From JARRQB01 sp965368585 (GTDB taxonomy: Bacteria > Pseudomonadota > Gammaproteobacteria > Chromatiales > Chromatiaceae), in NCBI GenBank assembly GCA_965368585.1, contig CBDUNM010000080.1, positions 1-22,125 of the forward strand: DNA of 22,125 bases, in the 5' to 3' direction. Within the stretch, counting starts at the first letter, position 1; the number at the start of each line of letters is the position of its first letter. Positions 1-7,809 of the stretch are shown here, in pieces. Under the pieces are notes generated by a model, which was not told where the DNA came from, did not search any database, and worked only from the letters and a program-made list of their open reading frames with translations. A program made the translations under genes and the position numbers.

Positions 1-1
1 C

Positions 2-530
2 CGCCGCGAAACGGTGCAAGGCCGAAAACTCGTAAGCGGCAAGGGCTGTGCCGCCCGTTGCCGATCGCACCTGAGCATCCCGGTGTCTCCGTCGGAACTG
101 GTCGGTAGCCACTGGTATGTCATTGAACAAATCAGCGCGGAAAACCTCGCACGCCTGCATCTGCAATTGACGGAGTTCGAATCCGGAACGCCCTGCCTCT
201 CCCTGGTGGACGATGGCTGTGTCATTCATCCGGTGCGGCCGACGGCATGCCGCCAGTTCAACGTCTTCGGAGGGGTCTGCGCCGAAGGCGAGGGTGTCTA
301 TCATACGCGTCGTCAAGACGAGCTGACGCCGCTGCCGGAATATTTCGAAGAATCATCTTTTCGATGCTGTCCCTTTACGGCATCCAAGCCAAGGAGGGTG
401 GCGGAAACTGTTCAAACAAGTCGCACAGCACCGTTTCGCCAAGGTATTGCAGGAACAGCAATGGCTTAAACGCGCGCAGCGGATGGAAGCCTTCGATCGG
501 CGCCGACCGAGTAGCGATGTCCAGGCGTGA
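2..530 (+). pseudogene. Broken YkgJ-family cysteine-cluster protein (two frameshifts; 5' end probably outside window)
   Basis: YkgJ-family proteins are small cytoplasmic proteins with a conserved cysteine cluster thought to bind zinc or iron; their role is poorly known. The first frame shows GKGCAARCRSHLSIPVSP, then a DDGCVIHPVRPTACRQF block and a further Cys, which is the family layout. The usual adjacent Cys pair (CxxCC) reads C-A-A-R-C here, so one ligand is Arg. The frame is lost near 350-357 and resumes one base off as SMLSLYGIQAKE. It is lost again near 395-400 and resumes in the third frame as WRKLFKQVAQHRFAKVLQEQ, running through WLKRAQRMEAFDRRR to a stop at 528-530. Each break is repaired by restoring one base (a T near 355, a G in the run near 397). 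The frame is open to the window edge, so the true start may lie upstream; GTG at 14 is an alternative. Homopolymer sequencing error is possible for the indels but not for the Cys-to-Arg change. Confidence 0.75.
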
Positions 531-609
531 AACAGATCCCGACGTCTCTTCGATAAACGCCGCGTCGCGTACGGACCTCGGTGCGATTTGGGGAGCGCAC
601 TCTCGCGTA

Positions 610-1350
610 TCACAACGGATAACCCAGATCGGCAAAGTCTTTCTTGTATATCGATTTAATGACCGCTGCTCCTCTGTCATCATCGATAGCTCCCGCTCTG
701 ATTCGGGCATCGTAGCTGCTTCGGTTTGCGACGGGAATATCCATCTCCAGCATTGCTGACAGCCTTGTGCTTATCTGTTTGGTATCAATAATTTCGTCGA
801 AATACTTCACCGACAGGCCCGCTAGCGTATAGATGTAGAACTGCGGGTGCGTATGCTCATTACGCATGAGCACCACTGGCAAATAGTCGAGGTACAGATC
901 AATTAATTCACTGGAGGCGCGATCGGCTTTATCCGCCTCAACGAACTTGTTGTAATCCTGGCGAGTCATGACCTCCCGCATGATCCGATAGGCGAAGTTA
1001 GCTATTTTTTTACCACCTGATTGAAAAAATTCTCCTTTATCCACCAGCCACCCATAGTAGTAAGAATAAAAACGGTCTAATGGGTTACGGGCGACAAGCA
1101 CCTTCTTGTAGCCGCGAATATCGTGAGGATCCGGCGCTTTCTCCAGATGCCGGAGATCTTTGTGAGATAAGTCCAGTCCGGCCATTTCCGCCACGTGATT
1201 CAGCGTGGTAAATCCACATTTGAAGTTTACGACAAACAGCAGCTTTTTTTCATGGTGAAGCAGTATGCGGCTCCTGCTGTCGACGTAGAGAGATTCGCTC
1301 TGTCTATTTTTATCGAATGCGGCGCCGAGATAGTCGATTATTGATTTCAT
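610..1350 (-). CDS. Sulfotransferase family protein (PAPS-dependent)
   Basis: Predicted to transfer a sulfuryl group from PAPS to a hydroxyl or amine of an unknown acceptor, possibly a surface glycan or lipid. The 246-aa protein carries a 5'-phosphosulfate-binding loop VVNFKCGFTTLNHV (about residues 40-53, Lys44) and a 3'-phosphate-binding motif VARNPLDRFYSYYYG (86-100, with Arg88 and Ser96), the two signatures of Golgi-type sulfotransferases. No signal peptide or membrane segment is seen, so it should be cytoplasmic. It starts at ATG 1350, 17 nt after the upstream methyltransferase stop, so the two are probably co-transcribed. No strong Shine-Dalgarno sequence is visible. The gene is visibly AT-richer than its surroundings (for example 990-1080), with more A/T-ending codons, suggesting horizontal acquisition. 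The family call is firm; the substrate is unknown. Confidence 0.85.
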   Translation of the reverse strand: MKSIIDYLGAAFDKNRQSESLYVDSRSRILLHHEKKLLFVVNFKCGFTTLNHVAEMAGLDLSHKDLRHLEKAPDPHDIRGYKKVLVARNPLDRFYSYYYGWLVDKGEFFQSGGKKIANFAYRIMREVMTRQDYNKFVEADKADRASSELIDLYLDYLPVVLMRNEHTHPQFYIYTLAGLSVKYFDEIIDTKQISTRLSAMLEMDIPVANRSSYDARIRAGAIDDDRGAAVIKSIYKKDFADLGYPL

Positions 1351-1367
1351 AGCATGGTTAAAACGGA

Positions 1368-2132
1368 TTAGTTGGAAATGCCCAAAAATGACGCGCGTTT
1401 CTTTCTGATGATATACGTTCCCGGACTCACTTTCTTTTCGATTCTTGCATCGTTTTGTTTACATATCCGAATAACCCCCTTATGGTAAAAATGGTTGATG
1501 TGCACGTCGTTGTCGAAAAATATGCTGCGTTGGTCCCGCTGCTGCTTCACTGATCTCATGACTCGGAGAATACCGCCTTCGTTTCCAGGAACCGACAGAT
1601 ATAAAAGACCTCCGTAGCCTAATATAGAAAAAACATCTGCAATAAATCCCCGCGGGTCGGGCACATGCTCCAAGACCTGATCCAATACAACCAGATCGTA
1701 CTTCTTTCGTGTTACGGCCGCACAGAAATTCCCCTCAACGATATCGATGCCATAATTCTCTTTGGCGTACCGACATGCATAATGATTGGGCTCTATCCCC
1801 GCAATATCCAAGCCGGCACTTCTGGCGGCCAGCAATGTCGTTCCGATGCCGCAGCCGATGTCAAGCAGGCTTCGCGCATCGGGTTGTATCTCCAACAACG
1901 TCTTTACTATTACCTGAGCGTGACGGCTATTACCTTCGCGCTTATCTATATGCCATTGAAGATCGTTTTTTAGCGCACTGTCGTTTTCCTGATAGAGCTT
2001 GCTTTGGAATAAAGTATGGCATCTGATGCACGCAAACAAAGGTCGCTTCTTTTTGGTTCTGGACCCCAACAATGACCCGATCGTAATGACCAGCTTGGAG
2101 CCGCACAGCGGACATGTATTACTTCTGGTCAT
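1368..2132 (-). CDS. Class I SAM-dependent methyltransferase with N-terminal zinc ribbon
   Basis: A 254-aa methyltransferase. The N-terminus has a four-cysteine zinc ribbon (CPLCG at 7-11 and CIRC at 35-38). A Rossmann methyltransferase domain follows: SAM motif I LLDIGCGIGTT (89-99), GIEPNHYACRYAKENYGIDI as the acidic strand-2 region, and VLDQVLEHVPDPRGF as the post-motif typical of Methyltransf_11/23. The zinc-ribbon plus methyltransferase layout is common among enzymes that methylate sugars, nucleotide-sugars or small polyketide-like substrates in surface-polysaccharide clusters, but no neighbour here fixes the substrate. It is the first gene of an AT-rich two-gene unit with the sulfotransferase downstream, so the two may decorate the same acceptor (inference). 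The start at ATG 2132 places the zinc ribbon at the N-terminus. Confidence 0.85.
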   Translation of the reverse strand: MTRSNTCPLCGSKLVITIGSLLGSRTKKKRPLFACIRCHTLFQSKLYQENDSALKNDLQWHIDKREGNSRHAQVIVKTLLEIQPDARSLLDIGCGIGTTLLAARSAGLDIAGIEPNHYACRYAKENYGIDIVEGNFCAAVTRKKYDLVVLDQVLEHVPDPRGFIADVFSILGYGGLLYLSVPGNEGGILRVMRSVKQQRDQRSIFFDNDVHINHFYHKGVIRICKQNDARIEKKVSPGTYIIRKKRASFLGISN

Positions 2133-2470
2133 GCTGAATGAATTTCAAAGGTTTAGACATGCGTGCGAATCAGAAAGGCCAAGGCGGATTTCTTACCGGT
2201 CGGGGGGGCCTCGCCTGAGCCTGGATTCTACACCGCAACCTGTCCGAATTGGAGACCGAAATACCGAGGCGTAAGACAGATATCCCGACTGGTGTCGTGT
2301 CCAAACGACCCGATCCTATCGCGCGGGGCCTTTGTGGTAGCCTGCGTGTTGCGTGAATAGTTCCAGAACCAGGGCGCACCGGCTAAAGCAGGCGGCGTGA
2401 TTGGGCCAGAAGTAATCACAGGTCGGCCTATCCTATCAGGACGGAGTGTTGTTGGATCAGGGTGTCCCAA
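2133..2470. other. Gene-free spacer between divergent sulfo/methyltransferase cassette and GNAT gene
   Basis: No reading frame in this 338-bp stretch resembles a known protein. It must hold the promoters of the methyltransferase/sulfotransferase unit (minus) and of the acetyltransferase (plus). A run of seven G lies near 2203-2209. Base composition changes from AT-richer to GC-rich across this spacer, consistent with it being one border of a transferred segment. No inverted or direct terminal repeat was recognised. Confidence 0.5.
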
Positions 2471-2989
2471 ATGAACGCAAACGTCTCGATAGAAACAGTG
2501 CGGATTCGCGAAGCGCGCCTCGCCGATTTTGCAGCGGTGGTCTCGATTTACAATGGCGTTATTGAAGAAGGCGGCTATACCGCTGACACCGCGCCATATA
2601 GCCTCGAATCCCGCCGGGACTGGTTCGTCTCGCACCTCAATGCGCGCTATGCCCTGTGGGTCGCCGAGACGGGACGGCAGATAGCCGGTTACGGCCACCT
2701 TTCGGCGTGGCGTCCGGACCGGGCCGCGCTGTTTGGCGTCGCCGAAGTGTCCTACTATCTCGCTGCGCCTTATCGAGGCCGCGGCATCGGCAGACGCCTG
2801 CTATCCCAAGGACTGGAAATCGCCATGCGCAATGGCTTTCATACGGTGATCGCGATATTGCTCGACACCAACGTGCGCAGTATCGGTCTGCTGCAATCGC
2901 TGGAATTCGAGATCTGGGGACGAATGCCGGATATTGCGCGGTTCGAAAACGGGCGGTGCGGCCAGTTGATCCTAGGGCGCGGTCTTTGA
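2471..2989 (+). CDS. GNAT N-acetyltransferase, phosphinothricin-acetyltransferase-like
   Basis: Predicted to acetylate an amino group using acetyl-CoA. The 172-aa protein matches the Pat/Bar/YncA-type GNAT family: an N-terminal IREARLADF strand-helix, IYNGVIEEGGYTADTAPYSL (the family's 'IYN..I..' segment), and the acetyl-CoA pyrophosphate-binding loop YRGRGIGRRLL (about residues 101-111). These enzymes often act on amino-acid analogues such as phosphinothricin or methionine sulfoximine, but the real substrate cannot be read here. ATG 2471 is preferred: AGG at 2459-2461 is spaced 9 nt from it. An in-frame GTG at 2462 is the alternative. It is monocistronic and convergent with the decayed transporter downstream (stop 2989 against stop 3021). 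Confidence 0.82.
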   Translation: MNANVSIETVRIREARLADFAAVVSIYNGVIEEGGYTADTAPYSLESRRDWFVSHLNARYALWVAETGRQIAGYGHLSAWRPDRAALFGVAEVSYYLAAPYRGRGIGRRLLSQGLEIAMRNGFHTVIAILLDTNVRSIGLLQSLEFEIWGRMPDIARFENGRCGQLILGRGL

Positions 2990-3020
2990 ACGGCGACCGG
3001 TCTGCGGCCTTCGGCACAGC

Positions 3021-3254
3021 TCAATGCCGCAAAATCTGGCTCGGGCACGAATAGGTGCGCCGGAGCTGCGGATTGTTGAATAACTCTTCCGAATTGTGCG
3101 TTTCGAGAGTTTCACCGCCGTCCATGTAAATGACCCAATCGGCGACCGTCTTGGCGAATCCCATTTCGTAAATTACGCACAACATCGTCATGCCACTTGT
3201 CACCCGTTCGATCATGACGTCCATAACCTCCATGATCGTTTCGGGATCCAATGA
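3021..3254 (-). pseudogene. Remnant of polar amino-acid ABC transporter ATPase (AapP/GlnQ-type), C-terminal part only
   Basis: Only the last third of an amino-acid importer ATPase survives. It begins at SLDPETIMEVMDVMIERV, the D-loop just after the Walker B position, and continues through TMLCVIYEMGFAKTV, the H-loop region. In the family this reads VTHEMGFA, so the catalytic switch His is Tyr here. It ends with a C-terminal segment like 'NPQ..RT...SQIL' at the stop at 3021-3023. Walker A, the Q-loop, the signature and Walker B are absent. The remnant is in frame with the permease fragment immediately upstream, showing that a deletion joined two genes. It cannot work as an ATPase. Confidence 0.85.
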
Positions 3255-4104
3255 CCGGCCCATGCTCTGCCGGTAGCTCAACCCCATCGCTTCCGCCGCC
3301 TCGTACTGGCCCCTGGGTATCGCCGGCAGACCACCACGCACCACCTTCGCTATGTAGGCCGACTGGACCATCACGATGCCGATCAGGGCACGTAACAGGT
3401 TGTCGAAATGCTTCCCCTCCGGCAGCAACAAGTGCGGCACGACCGACGCCATGACAATTTCGTGATCAAGGGAACGCCGCGCCACAACTCGATAAACGCG
3501 ACGTTCAGCGCCCTCACGATAGGCATATCCGAACGCCGCCCCAACGCCAGCACGATACCGATCGGCAGCGCCGCGACAATGCCCGTGGCGGACAAAATCA
3601 AGGTCACCATCAATCCGCCCCACAGGCTGGTTTCCACCGGCGACAGTCCAAAGCTGCCACCGTCAGAAGCACGAAGGCGATGACCGAAAAGCAGAGCAGG
3701 ACAAACGCACTCAACCGACCTTTTTGCGCGAAGCGGTCAAGGAACAAGGGCGCGACCTAACATACCAACAAACCGCCCGTCAGGATGACCCGCCTTAGCT
3801 CGGCGTCGGGGTAAAAGCCGAATATATACTGCTTGAAGCGTACGTAGACGAACACCCACCATGCCCCGCCGCGGGTACAGGCTTCCCGCGAATCACCGAC
3901 CCAATCGGCATTGACAAAAGCCCAGCTGATCAACCGCGCGAGAATCCGCTACAGGATATAAACCGCCAGCAACGTGAACCCTGTTTTCATCCAGGTTGAA
4001 AACAGGCTCTGGCGCACCAGCCGACAACACCGACACGGGTCGAAGGCGGCGCCAGAGCCTGGTGGGGGTTGCGTTTCCGGCTGTGATATTCCCGTCTCAG
4101 ACAT
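3255..4104 (-). pseudogene. Decayed amino-acid ABC transporter permease (AapM/HisM-type)
   Basis: Reading the minus strand from ATG 4104 gives a recognisable AapM-like permease: INSWAF-type segment LISWAFVNADWVGDSREAC, then FGFYPDAELRRVILTGGLL, CFSVIAFVLL, VETSLWGGLMVTLIL, RALNVAFIELWRGVPLIT, and the inner-membrane EAA-loop region RGGLPAIPRGQYEAAEAMGL. It is dead: there are in-frame TAG stops at 3951-3949 and 3759-3757, a one-base loss near 3663 and another near 3455. The sequence breaks off after GLSYRQSMGR (about 3255), where it runs directly into the ATPase tail. The last part of the permease, the intergenic region and two thirds of the ATPase gene are deleted. Both frameshifts and both stops are needed to explain the alignment, so this is genuine decay rather than a single read error. 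Confidence 0.88.
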
Positions 4105-4110
4105 TTCGGA

Positions 4111-4170
4111 TCACCGCTCCACCAGGGCCAATTTGCGGTTGTACCAGTTCATGAGCATGGAAATCAGCAA
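4111..4170 (-). pseudogene. C-terminal stub of first amino-acid permease (AapQ/HisQ-type)
   Basis: Directly upstream of the AapM remnant (stop 4111-4113, 6 nt before ATG 4104), the minus strand reads LISMLMNWYNRKLALVER followed by a stop. This is the conserved end of AapQ-type permeases (usually an 'MNWYNRR..LVER' tail). Upstream of about 4170 the frame meets a stop (TAA) and no further similarity is visible, so the rest of the gene is lost. Gene order Q-M-P matches the ancestral operon; the binding-protein gene that normally precedes it is absent from the window. Confidence 0.7.
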
Positions 4171-4215
4171 ACCGCATTAACGAACTTGAACAATCCCTCG
4201 CACAGTGCGGTGCAA

Positions 4216-4235
4216 GGAGATCACACGTGATCCCC
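4216..4235 (-). terminator. Hairpin immediately downstream of tsaB, without U-tract
   Basis: A near-perfect inverted repeat, 9-bp arms with one G-U wobble around a 2-nt centre, begins 7 bp past the tsaB stop codon. It is placed as a transcription terminator for the operon 7721-4242 would be, but no run of T follows on the minus strand, so it may be an mRNA-end stabiliser or chance. Confidence 0.3.
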
Positions 4236-4241
4236 ATGCGA

Positions 4242-4940
4242 TCAGCCCGCGGGTTGCTCCGAAGCCTTCTTCCAGGCGACTTCATCGCGTAGATAAACCG
4301 GTACCGCATGCTCGGCCGCCAACCCTTTACCGGCCGCCAACCGGTGCGCGCCGAGCAATGCCACATCGTGGGCATGTACCCGCAGATCCGGCTCTACGCG
4401 CTCGATCTGACCCGCGAAGCGCTGCGCCAGATCAGGGCCGTAGGCGCCCCAGCCGCTGCCCGCGCCCCACCAGCCCGTCCCCGACACCGCCGGTACCGCG
4501 GTAGACTTGGCGACGATTTCCTCGCCCGAAACCTGCATCAGGCCGGCCGAACCGGCGGTGCACACGGCCCAGTAGATCTCCCCCATGCGCGCATCGAACG
4601 CCGCTATTACCTGCTCGACACCGTGTTCGCGTCGCACCCGTTGCGCCAGCGCCACGAGCGTCGATACCGGCACAACCGGAAGGTCGGCGCCCAAAGCCGC
4701 GCCCTGGGTGACACCGGCGGCGATACGCAGACCGGTGAACGAACCCGGACCGCGACCGAATGCGATGCCGTCGAGCTGCTTCAACCCCACACCCGCCTCG
4801 GCGAGCAATTCGTCCATCATGGGCAAAATCAACGCGCTGTGCTGTCGCGGGGCCACTGCGAAACGGGAGAGGATATCACCGTCTACATAGAGCGCCGCCG
4901 AACAGGTCTCTTCGGCGGTATCGATGGCGATCAGTTTCAC
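4242..4940 (-). CDS. tsaB: tRNA N6-threonylcarbamoyladenosine biosynthesis protein TsaB
   Basis: TsaB is the scaffold partner of TsaD and TsaE in making t6A at position 37 of ANN-decoding tRNAs, in the cytoplasm. The 232-aa protein begins MKLIAIDTAEETCSAALY, has the family block IAFGRGPGSFTGLRIAAGVTQGAA (about 61-84), and the PVSTLVALAQ and FDARMGEIYWAVC segments; its length matches E. coli TsaB. The start codon is GTG 4940-4938, overlapping the yoaA stop (GTGA), so translation is probably coupled to the helicase gene. The yoaA-tsaB order is conserved in many gammaproteobacteria. A hairpin follows the stop. No damage is seen, as expected for an essential gene. Confidence 0.95.
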   Translation of the reverse strand: MKLIAIDTAEETCSAALYVDGDILSRFAVAPRQHSALILPMMDELLAEAGVGLKQLDGIAFGRGPGSFTGLRIAAGVTQGAALGADLPVVPVSTLVALAQRVRREHGVEQVIAAFDARMGEIYWAVCTAGSAGLMQVSGEEIVAKSTAVPAVSGTGWWGAGSGWGAYGPDLAQRFAGQIERVEPDLRVHAHDVALLGAHRLAAGKGLAAEHAVPVYLRDEVAWKKASEQPAG

Positions 4941-6883
4941 GACGTCCCTCCAACGGTCGCAACGTGCGACTCGAAAAAATCGATCACGTCGGCCAACTCC
5001 CGCGTGCGGGCGAAGGCTGGCATGGCGTTGAGAAATGTCTGGCCATAAGACTTGTCACGGCGCAGCAAACGCGGGTCGCAGACCACCAATACGCCAAAAT
5101 CGGACTCGTCGCGAATCAGCCGGCCAGCACCTTGTTTCAGGGCGATGGCCGCTTGCGGGACCTGGTAATGCATGAACGGGTTGCCGCCCTTTTTACGCAA
5201 CGCGTCGAGCCGCGCCTGCAACACGGGATCACCGGGCGCGGCGAACGGCAACTTGTCGATGACCACCAGGGATAACGCCGAGCCGCGCACGTCCACGCCT
5301 TCCCAGAAACTGGAGGTGCCGAGCAAAATGGCGTTACCCAACTGCACGAACTGCTCCAGTAGCTCCGCCTTGGGTGCGGTTCCCTGCACCAACAACGGGA
5401 AGTCGACCTTGTCCTCCAGCCAGGCAGCCGCTTCGCGCAACGCCCGATGACTGGTAAACAACAGGAATGCGCGGCCGCGGCTGGTACGTAGGATCGGCGC
5501 AAGCAGTTCCATCATCGCGACAGTGTAGCCACCGTCCCGGGGTTCGGGTAATCCGCGCGGCACGAACCAAAGCGCCTGCCGCTGGTAGTCGAACGGACTG
5601 TCCCAACGCGCCGTAAGCGCTCCGTTAAGCCCCAATTGCGACTGGAAATGACTGAAATCATCACCTACCGCCAAAGTGGCCGAGGTAAAGACCCAACTGC
5701 CACGATGGCGCGCCATCTGTTGCTGAAACACGGCAGCGATTTCCAGCGGCGTACTGTTCAGTCTCAAGCTCTGTAGATGCGTTTCGAACCAGCGAACCGT
5801 GTCATGTGTGTCATCCGGCTGCCAAAGCTCGCTGAGCACGGTCTGCAGCGCGCCGCAGCGCTCCAGACAACTATCGAGCCCCTGCCCCCTCCCTTTGATG
5901 GTCTCCAGCATGCCGTGCAGCGAGTCGAGCTCAGCCTGCAAGACGGCCATCGCTTCTTGCACGCCGGTTTCGTTGACCAACTCGTGCCAGGCCCCGCGTC
6001 GCGCATCGGCGCCCAAGGTAAGCCGCAGATCGCGGGCTGCCTTGGCGAGCGTATCCGTCTGCTCTTCGAGCCGGGGCAGATCGCCGGCCTCGCGGTGGTA
6101 CTCCAGCTTGGTGTCGTTCGCCAGTTCGACCAGCTGACGCGTACTCAAGCTGGTGCCGAAGAAATTACTGGCGACTTCCGGCAGCTGGTGCGCCTCGTCG
6201 ACGATGAAGGCATCCGCGTCCGGCAACAACTCGCCGAAGCCGTCATCCTTCAACGCGAAATCGGCACACAACAGGTGGTGATTTACCACCACGATATCGG
6301 CTTCCTGTGCGCGGCGCCGTGCTTCAACCAGATGGCATTTACTCCACGCCGGACATTCTGCGCCCAGACAATTCTCGGCGCTGGAGGTCACCAGCGGCCA
6401 TACCGGGGCGTCCTCGGGAATATCCAGCAGTTCGGCGATATCGCCGCGTTCCGTGCGGCGGGACCATTCACGAACCCGGTGCAGCCAGCCAATCACCTCG
6501 CGACGCTGGCCGCGCGGATCCGTCAAGGCGATATCCAGTCGGTACACGCACAGGTAGTTGGCACGACCTTTGAGCAACGCGGTTCGCGCCGGACTGGCCA
6601 GGGCGTCGCGCACCCGCGGCAAATCCCGCAGGAACAGCTGATCCTGAAGGTTACGCGTGCCGGTGGAGATGATGATTTTCAACTGGGACAGCAAGGCGGG
6701 GACCAGGTAGGCAAAGGTCTTGCCCGTGCCGGTGCCCGCCTCCACTACCAGGACGCCGCCGTCTTCCAACACCTGCATCACGGCCTGTGCCATGGCCAGC
6801 TGTTGATGGCGATAGTTGAAACCCGGGATGGATTGGGCAAGTCGACCCTCAGGTCCCAGAAGGTCCGCTATGGCGTCCATCAT
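4937..6883 (-). CDS. yoaA: DinG/XPD-family ATP-dependent helicase YoaA
   Basis: YoaA is a superfamily 2 iron-sulfur DNA helicase; in E. coli it works with HolC in tolerance of replication-blocking damage. From ATG 6883 the protein has 648 aa. It shows Walker A AGTGTGKT (49-56), four Fe-S cysteines in the expected spacing (Cys112, then Cys172, 177 and 183 in ENCLGAECPAWSKC), VVNHHLL, the Walker B box VDEAHQ (229-232 for DEAH), and C-terminal helicase motifs GTSSFWEGVDVRG and QGAGRLIR. It is closer to YoaA than to DinG by size and by its tsaB neighbour. ATG 6883 overlaps the previous stop (ATGA) and is preferred over an ATG one codon downstream or a longer frame starting at 6934. The gene is intact over 1.9 kb, useful as a control against sequencing error in the window. 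Confidence 0.93.
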   Translation of the reverse strand: MMDAIADLLGPEGRLAQSIPGFNYRHQQLAMAQAVMQVLEDGGVLVVEAGTGTGKTFAYLVPALLSQLKIIISTGTRNLQDQLFLRDLPRVRDALASPARTALLKGRANYLCVYRLDIALTDPRGQRREVIGWLHRVREWSRRTERGDIAELLDIPEDAPVWPLVTSSAENCLGAECPAWSKCHLVEARRRAQEADIVVVNHHLLCADFALKDDGFGELLPDADAFIVDEAHQLPEVASNFFGTSLSTRQLVELANDTKLEYHREAGDLPRLEEQTDTLAKAARDLRLTLGADARRGAWHELVNETGVQEAMAVLQAELDSLHGMLETIKGRGQGLDSCLERCGALQTVLSELWQPDDTHDTVRWFETHLQSLRLNSTPLEIAAVFQQQMARHRGSWVFTSATLAVGDDFSHFQSQLGLNGALTARWDSPFDYQRQALWFVPRGLPEPRDGGYTVAMMELLAPILRTSRGRAFLLFTSHRALREAAAWLEDKVDFPLLVQGTAPKAELLEQFVQLGNAILLGTSSFWEGVDVRGSALSLVVIDKLPFAAPGDPVLQARLDALRKKGGNPFMHYQVPQAAIALKQGAGRLIRDESDFGVLVVCDPRLLRRDKSYGQTFLNAMPAFARTRELADVIDFFESHVATVGGTS

Positions 6884-7377
6884 CCGGTCTGGTTGTCCCA
6901 GACGTCGTCTTGCAGCCCGTTGACCGCGTCCCACCGTAGCCGACCGATGATTTTGAAGCGCGCGACCGACATGGCGCCCCGTTTGGCGCGCCCCGCGCTG
7001 GCGGCATCGATATAGTCTTCGACGTCGGCGCGCTCCGCCTGATAAATCTCGTAGGGTTCGTAATCGGCATCCATGAGGACCAGCACGACCGCGTCCCAGT
7101 CCTGGGTGAGCTTGAGCTGGCCGATGCGTTCGCCACCCTTGCTCTCGTCGAAAATAGTTCGGCTTTTGATTTGAATGCGCTTGCCGGACACCGGTTCAAC
7201 CGCGTTCCAACCGCCGGTTTCGCCGGTCTTTGCCTCCAGGCCGAGCAATCTGACCGCATCGTGTTCAGCGATCTCGTTGCTGATCCCGGGCAGCGGTTTA
7301 CCCATGGTGCGCCGGTACTCCGCCGCGAGCTGACGGGCTTGCGCAATCAATTTATCGGCCGCGTAGGGATTACTCAC
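6880..7377 (-). CDS. Uncharacterised protein with QIKSR motif, possible PD-(D/E)XK-like fold (DUF6998-like)
   Basis: A 165-aa cytoplasmic protein with no certain function. An N-terminal helix (YAADKLIAQARQLAAEYRR) is followed by NEIAEHDAVRLLGLEA (Glu35), GGWNAVEPVSGKRIQIKSR (Asn58, Gln69, Lys71), then DWDAVVLVLMDADYEPYEIY. The pattern Glu ... GW(D)xV ... G-R-IQIK ... VVLVLMD resembles proteins of the DUF6998 type and, more broadly, restriction-endonuclease-like folds in which D and QxK form the active site. Here the Asp position is Asn, which may mean a non-catalytic protein. It starts with GTG 7377 and has a weak ribosome site. Its stop overlaps the yoaA start by 4 nt, so it is very likely made together with the helicase. 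Assignment by eye only; fold class is an inference. Confidence 0.7.
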   Translation of the reverse strand: MSNPYAADKLIAQARQLAAEYRRTMGKPLPGISNEIAEHDAVRLLGLEAKTGETGGWNAVEPVSGKRIQIKSRTIFDESKGGERIGQLKLTQDWDAVVLVLMDADYEPYEIYQAERADVEDYIDAASAGRAKRGAMSVARFKIIGRLRWDAVNGLQDDVWDNQTG

Positions 7378-7433
7378 GGATTCGTGGTTGTGAACTAGTT
7401 TAGTGACGGAATTCTATCGTACTCCGACCATCT

Positions 7434-7721
7434 TCAGCCTTGATTGGGATCCCAATAGCCGAACGCATCGGCGGCGGGCGCCTGCTGGCGTTGACGATTC
7501 TGAGCACCGACATCATCAGCCACATGGCGGGCAAAACCACACAATTCATCAAGGTATTCGCCGCGCTGCTGATCGGTCAAATCCTTCTGGCTGCCCAGTA
7601 AATAGCCCATCACGGCAGCCAAGTACTGCATCACCATGCCCGAATCGGCATCCGGCTCCTGGCGCGCGACCGCCTGTTGGATATCCTGGAACAGTTGCGG
7701 GGAAAGTTGTATTTCGGACAC
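7434..7721 (-). CDS. Small conserved-looking hypothetical protein
   Basis: Unrecognised 95-aa acidic protein. It is helix-rich (LSPQLFQDIQQAVARQE, then VMQYLAAVMGYLLGSQ, then QRGEYLDELCGFARHVADDV) with a Gln/Ala/Pro-rich tail, and has no signal peptide or transmembrane segment. It starts at GTG 7721 with a good ribosome-binding site (GAGGG about 8 nt upstream), which supports a real gene. It lies 56 bp upstream of the QIKSR-motif gene on the same strand and is probably the first gene of the run ending with tsaB. An AT-rich stretch with a -10-like TAGAAT on the minus strand (7762-7757) lies upstream. No function is proposed. Confidence 0.65.
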   Translation of the reverse strand: MSEIQLSPQLFQDIQQAVARQEPDADSGMVMQYLAAVMGYLLGSQKDLTDQQRGEYLDELCGFARHVADDVGAQNRQRQQAPAADAFGYWDPNQG

Positions 7722-7809
7722 GTAACGACCCTCTTAGAACTTACTTAGTAGACTGCATTCTAACGTCTGGAGACTTGCGCTGCTGCGCGTTTTCTGGTGG
7801 AACGCAATA

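Noticed and set aside
5777..7015. Plus-strand open frame of 412 codons
   Set aside because: Lies wholly opposite yoaA and its upstream gene, which have full motifs; it is a shadow caused by GC-rich codon structure.
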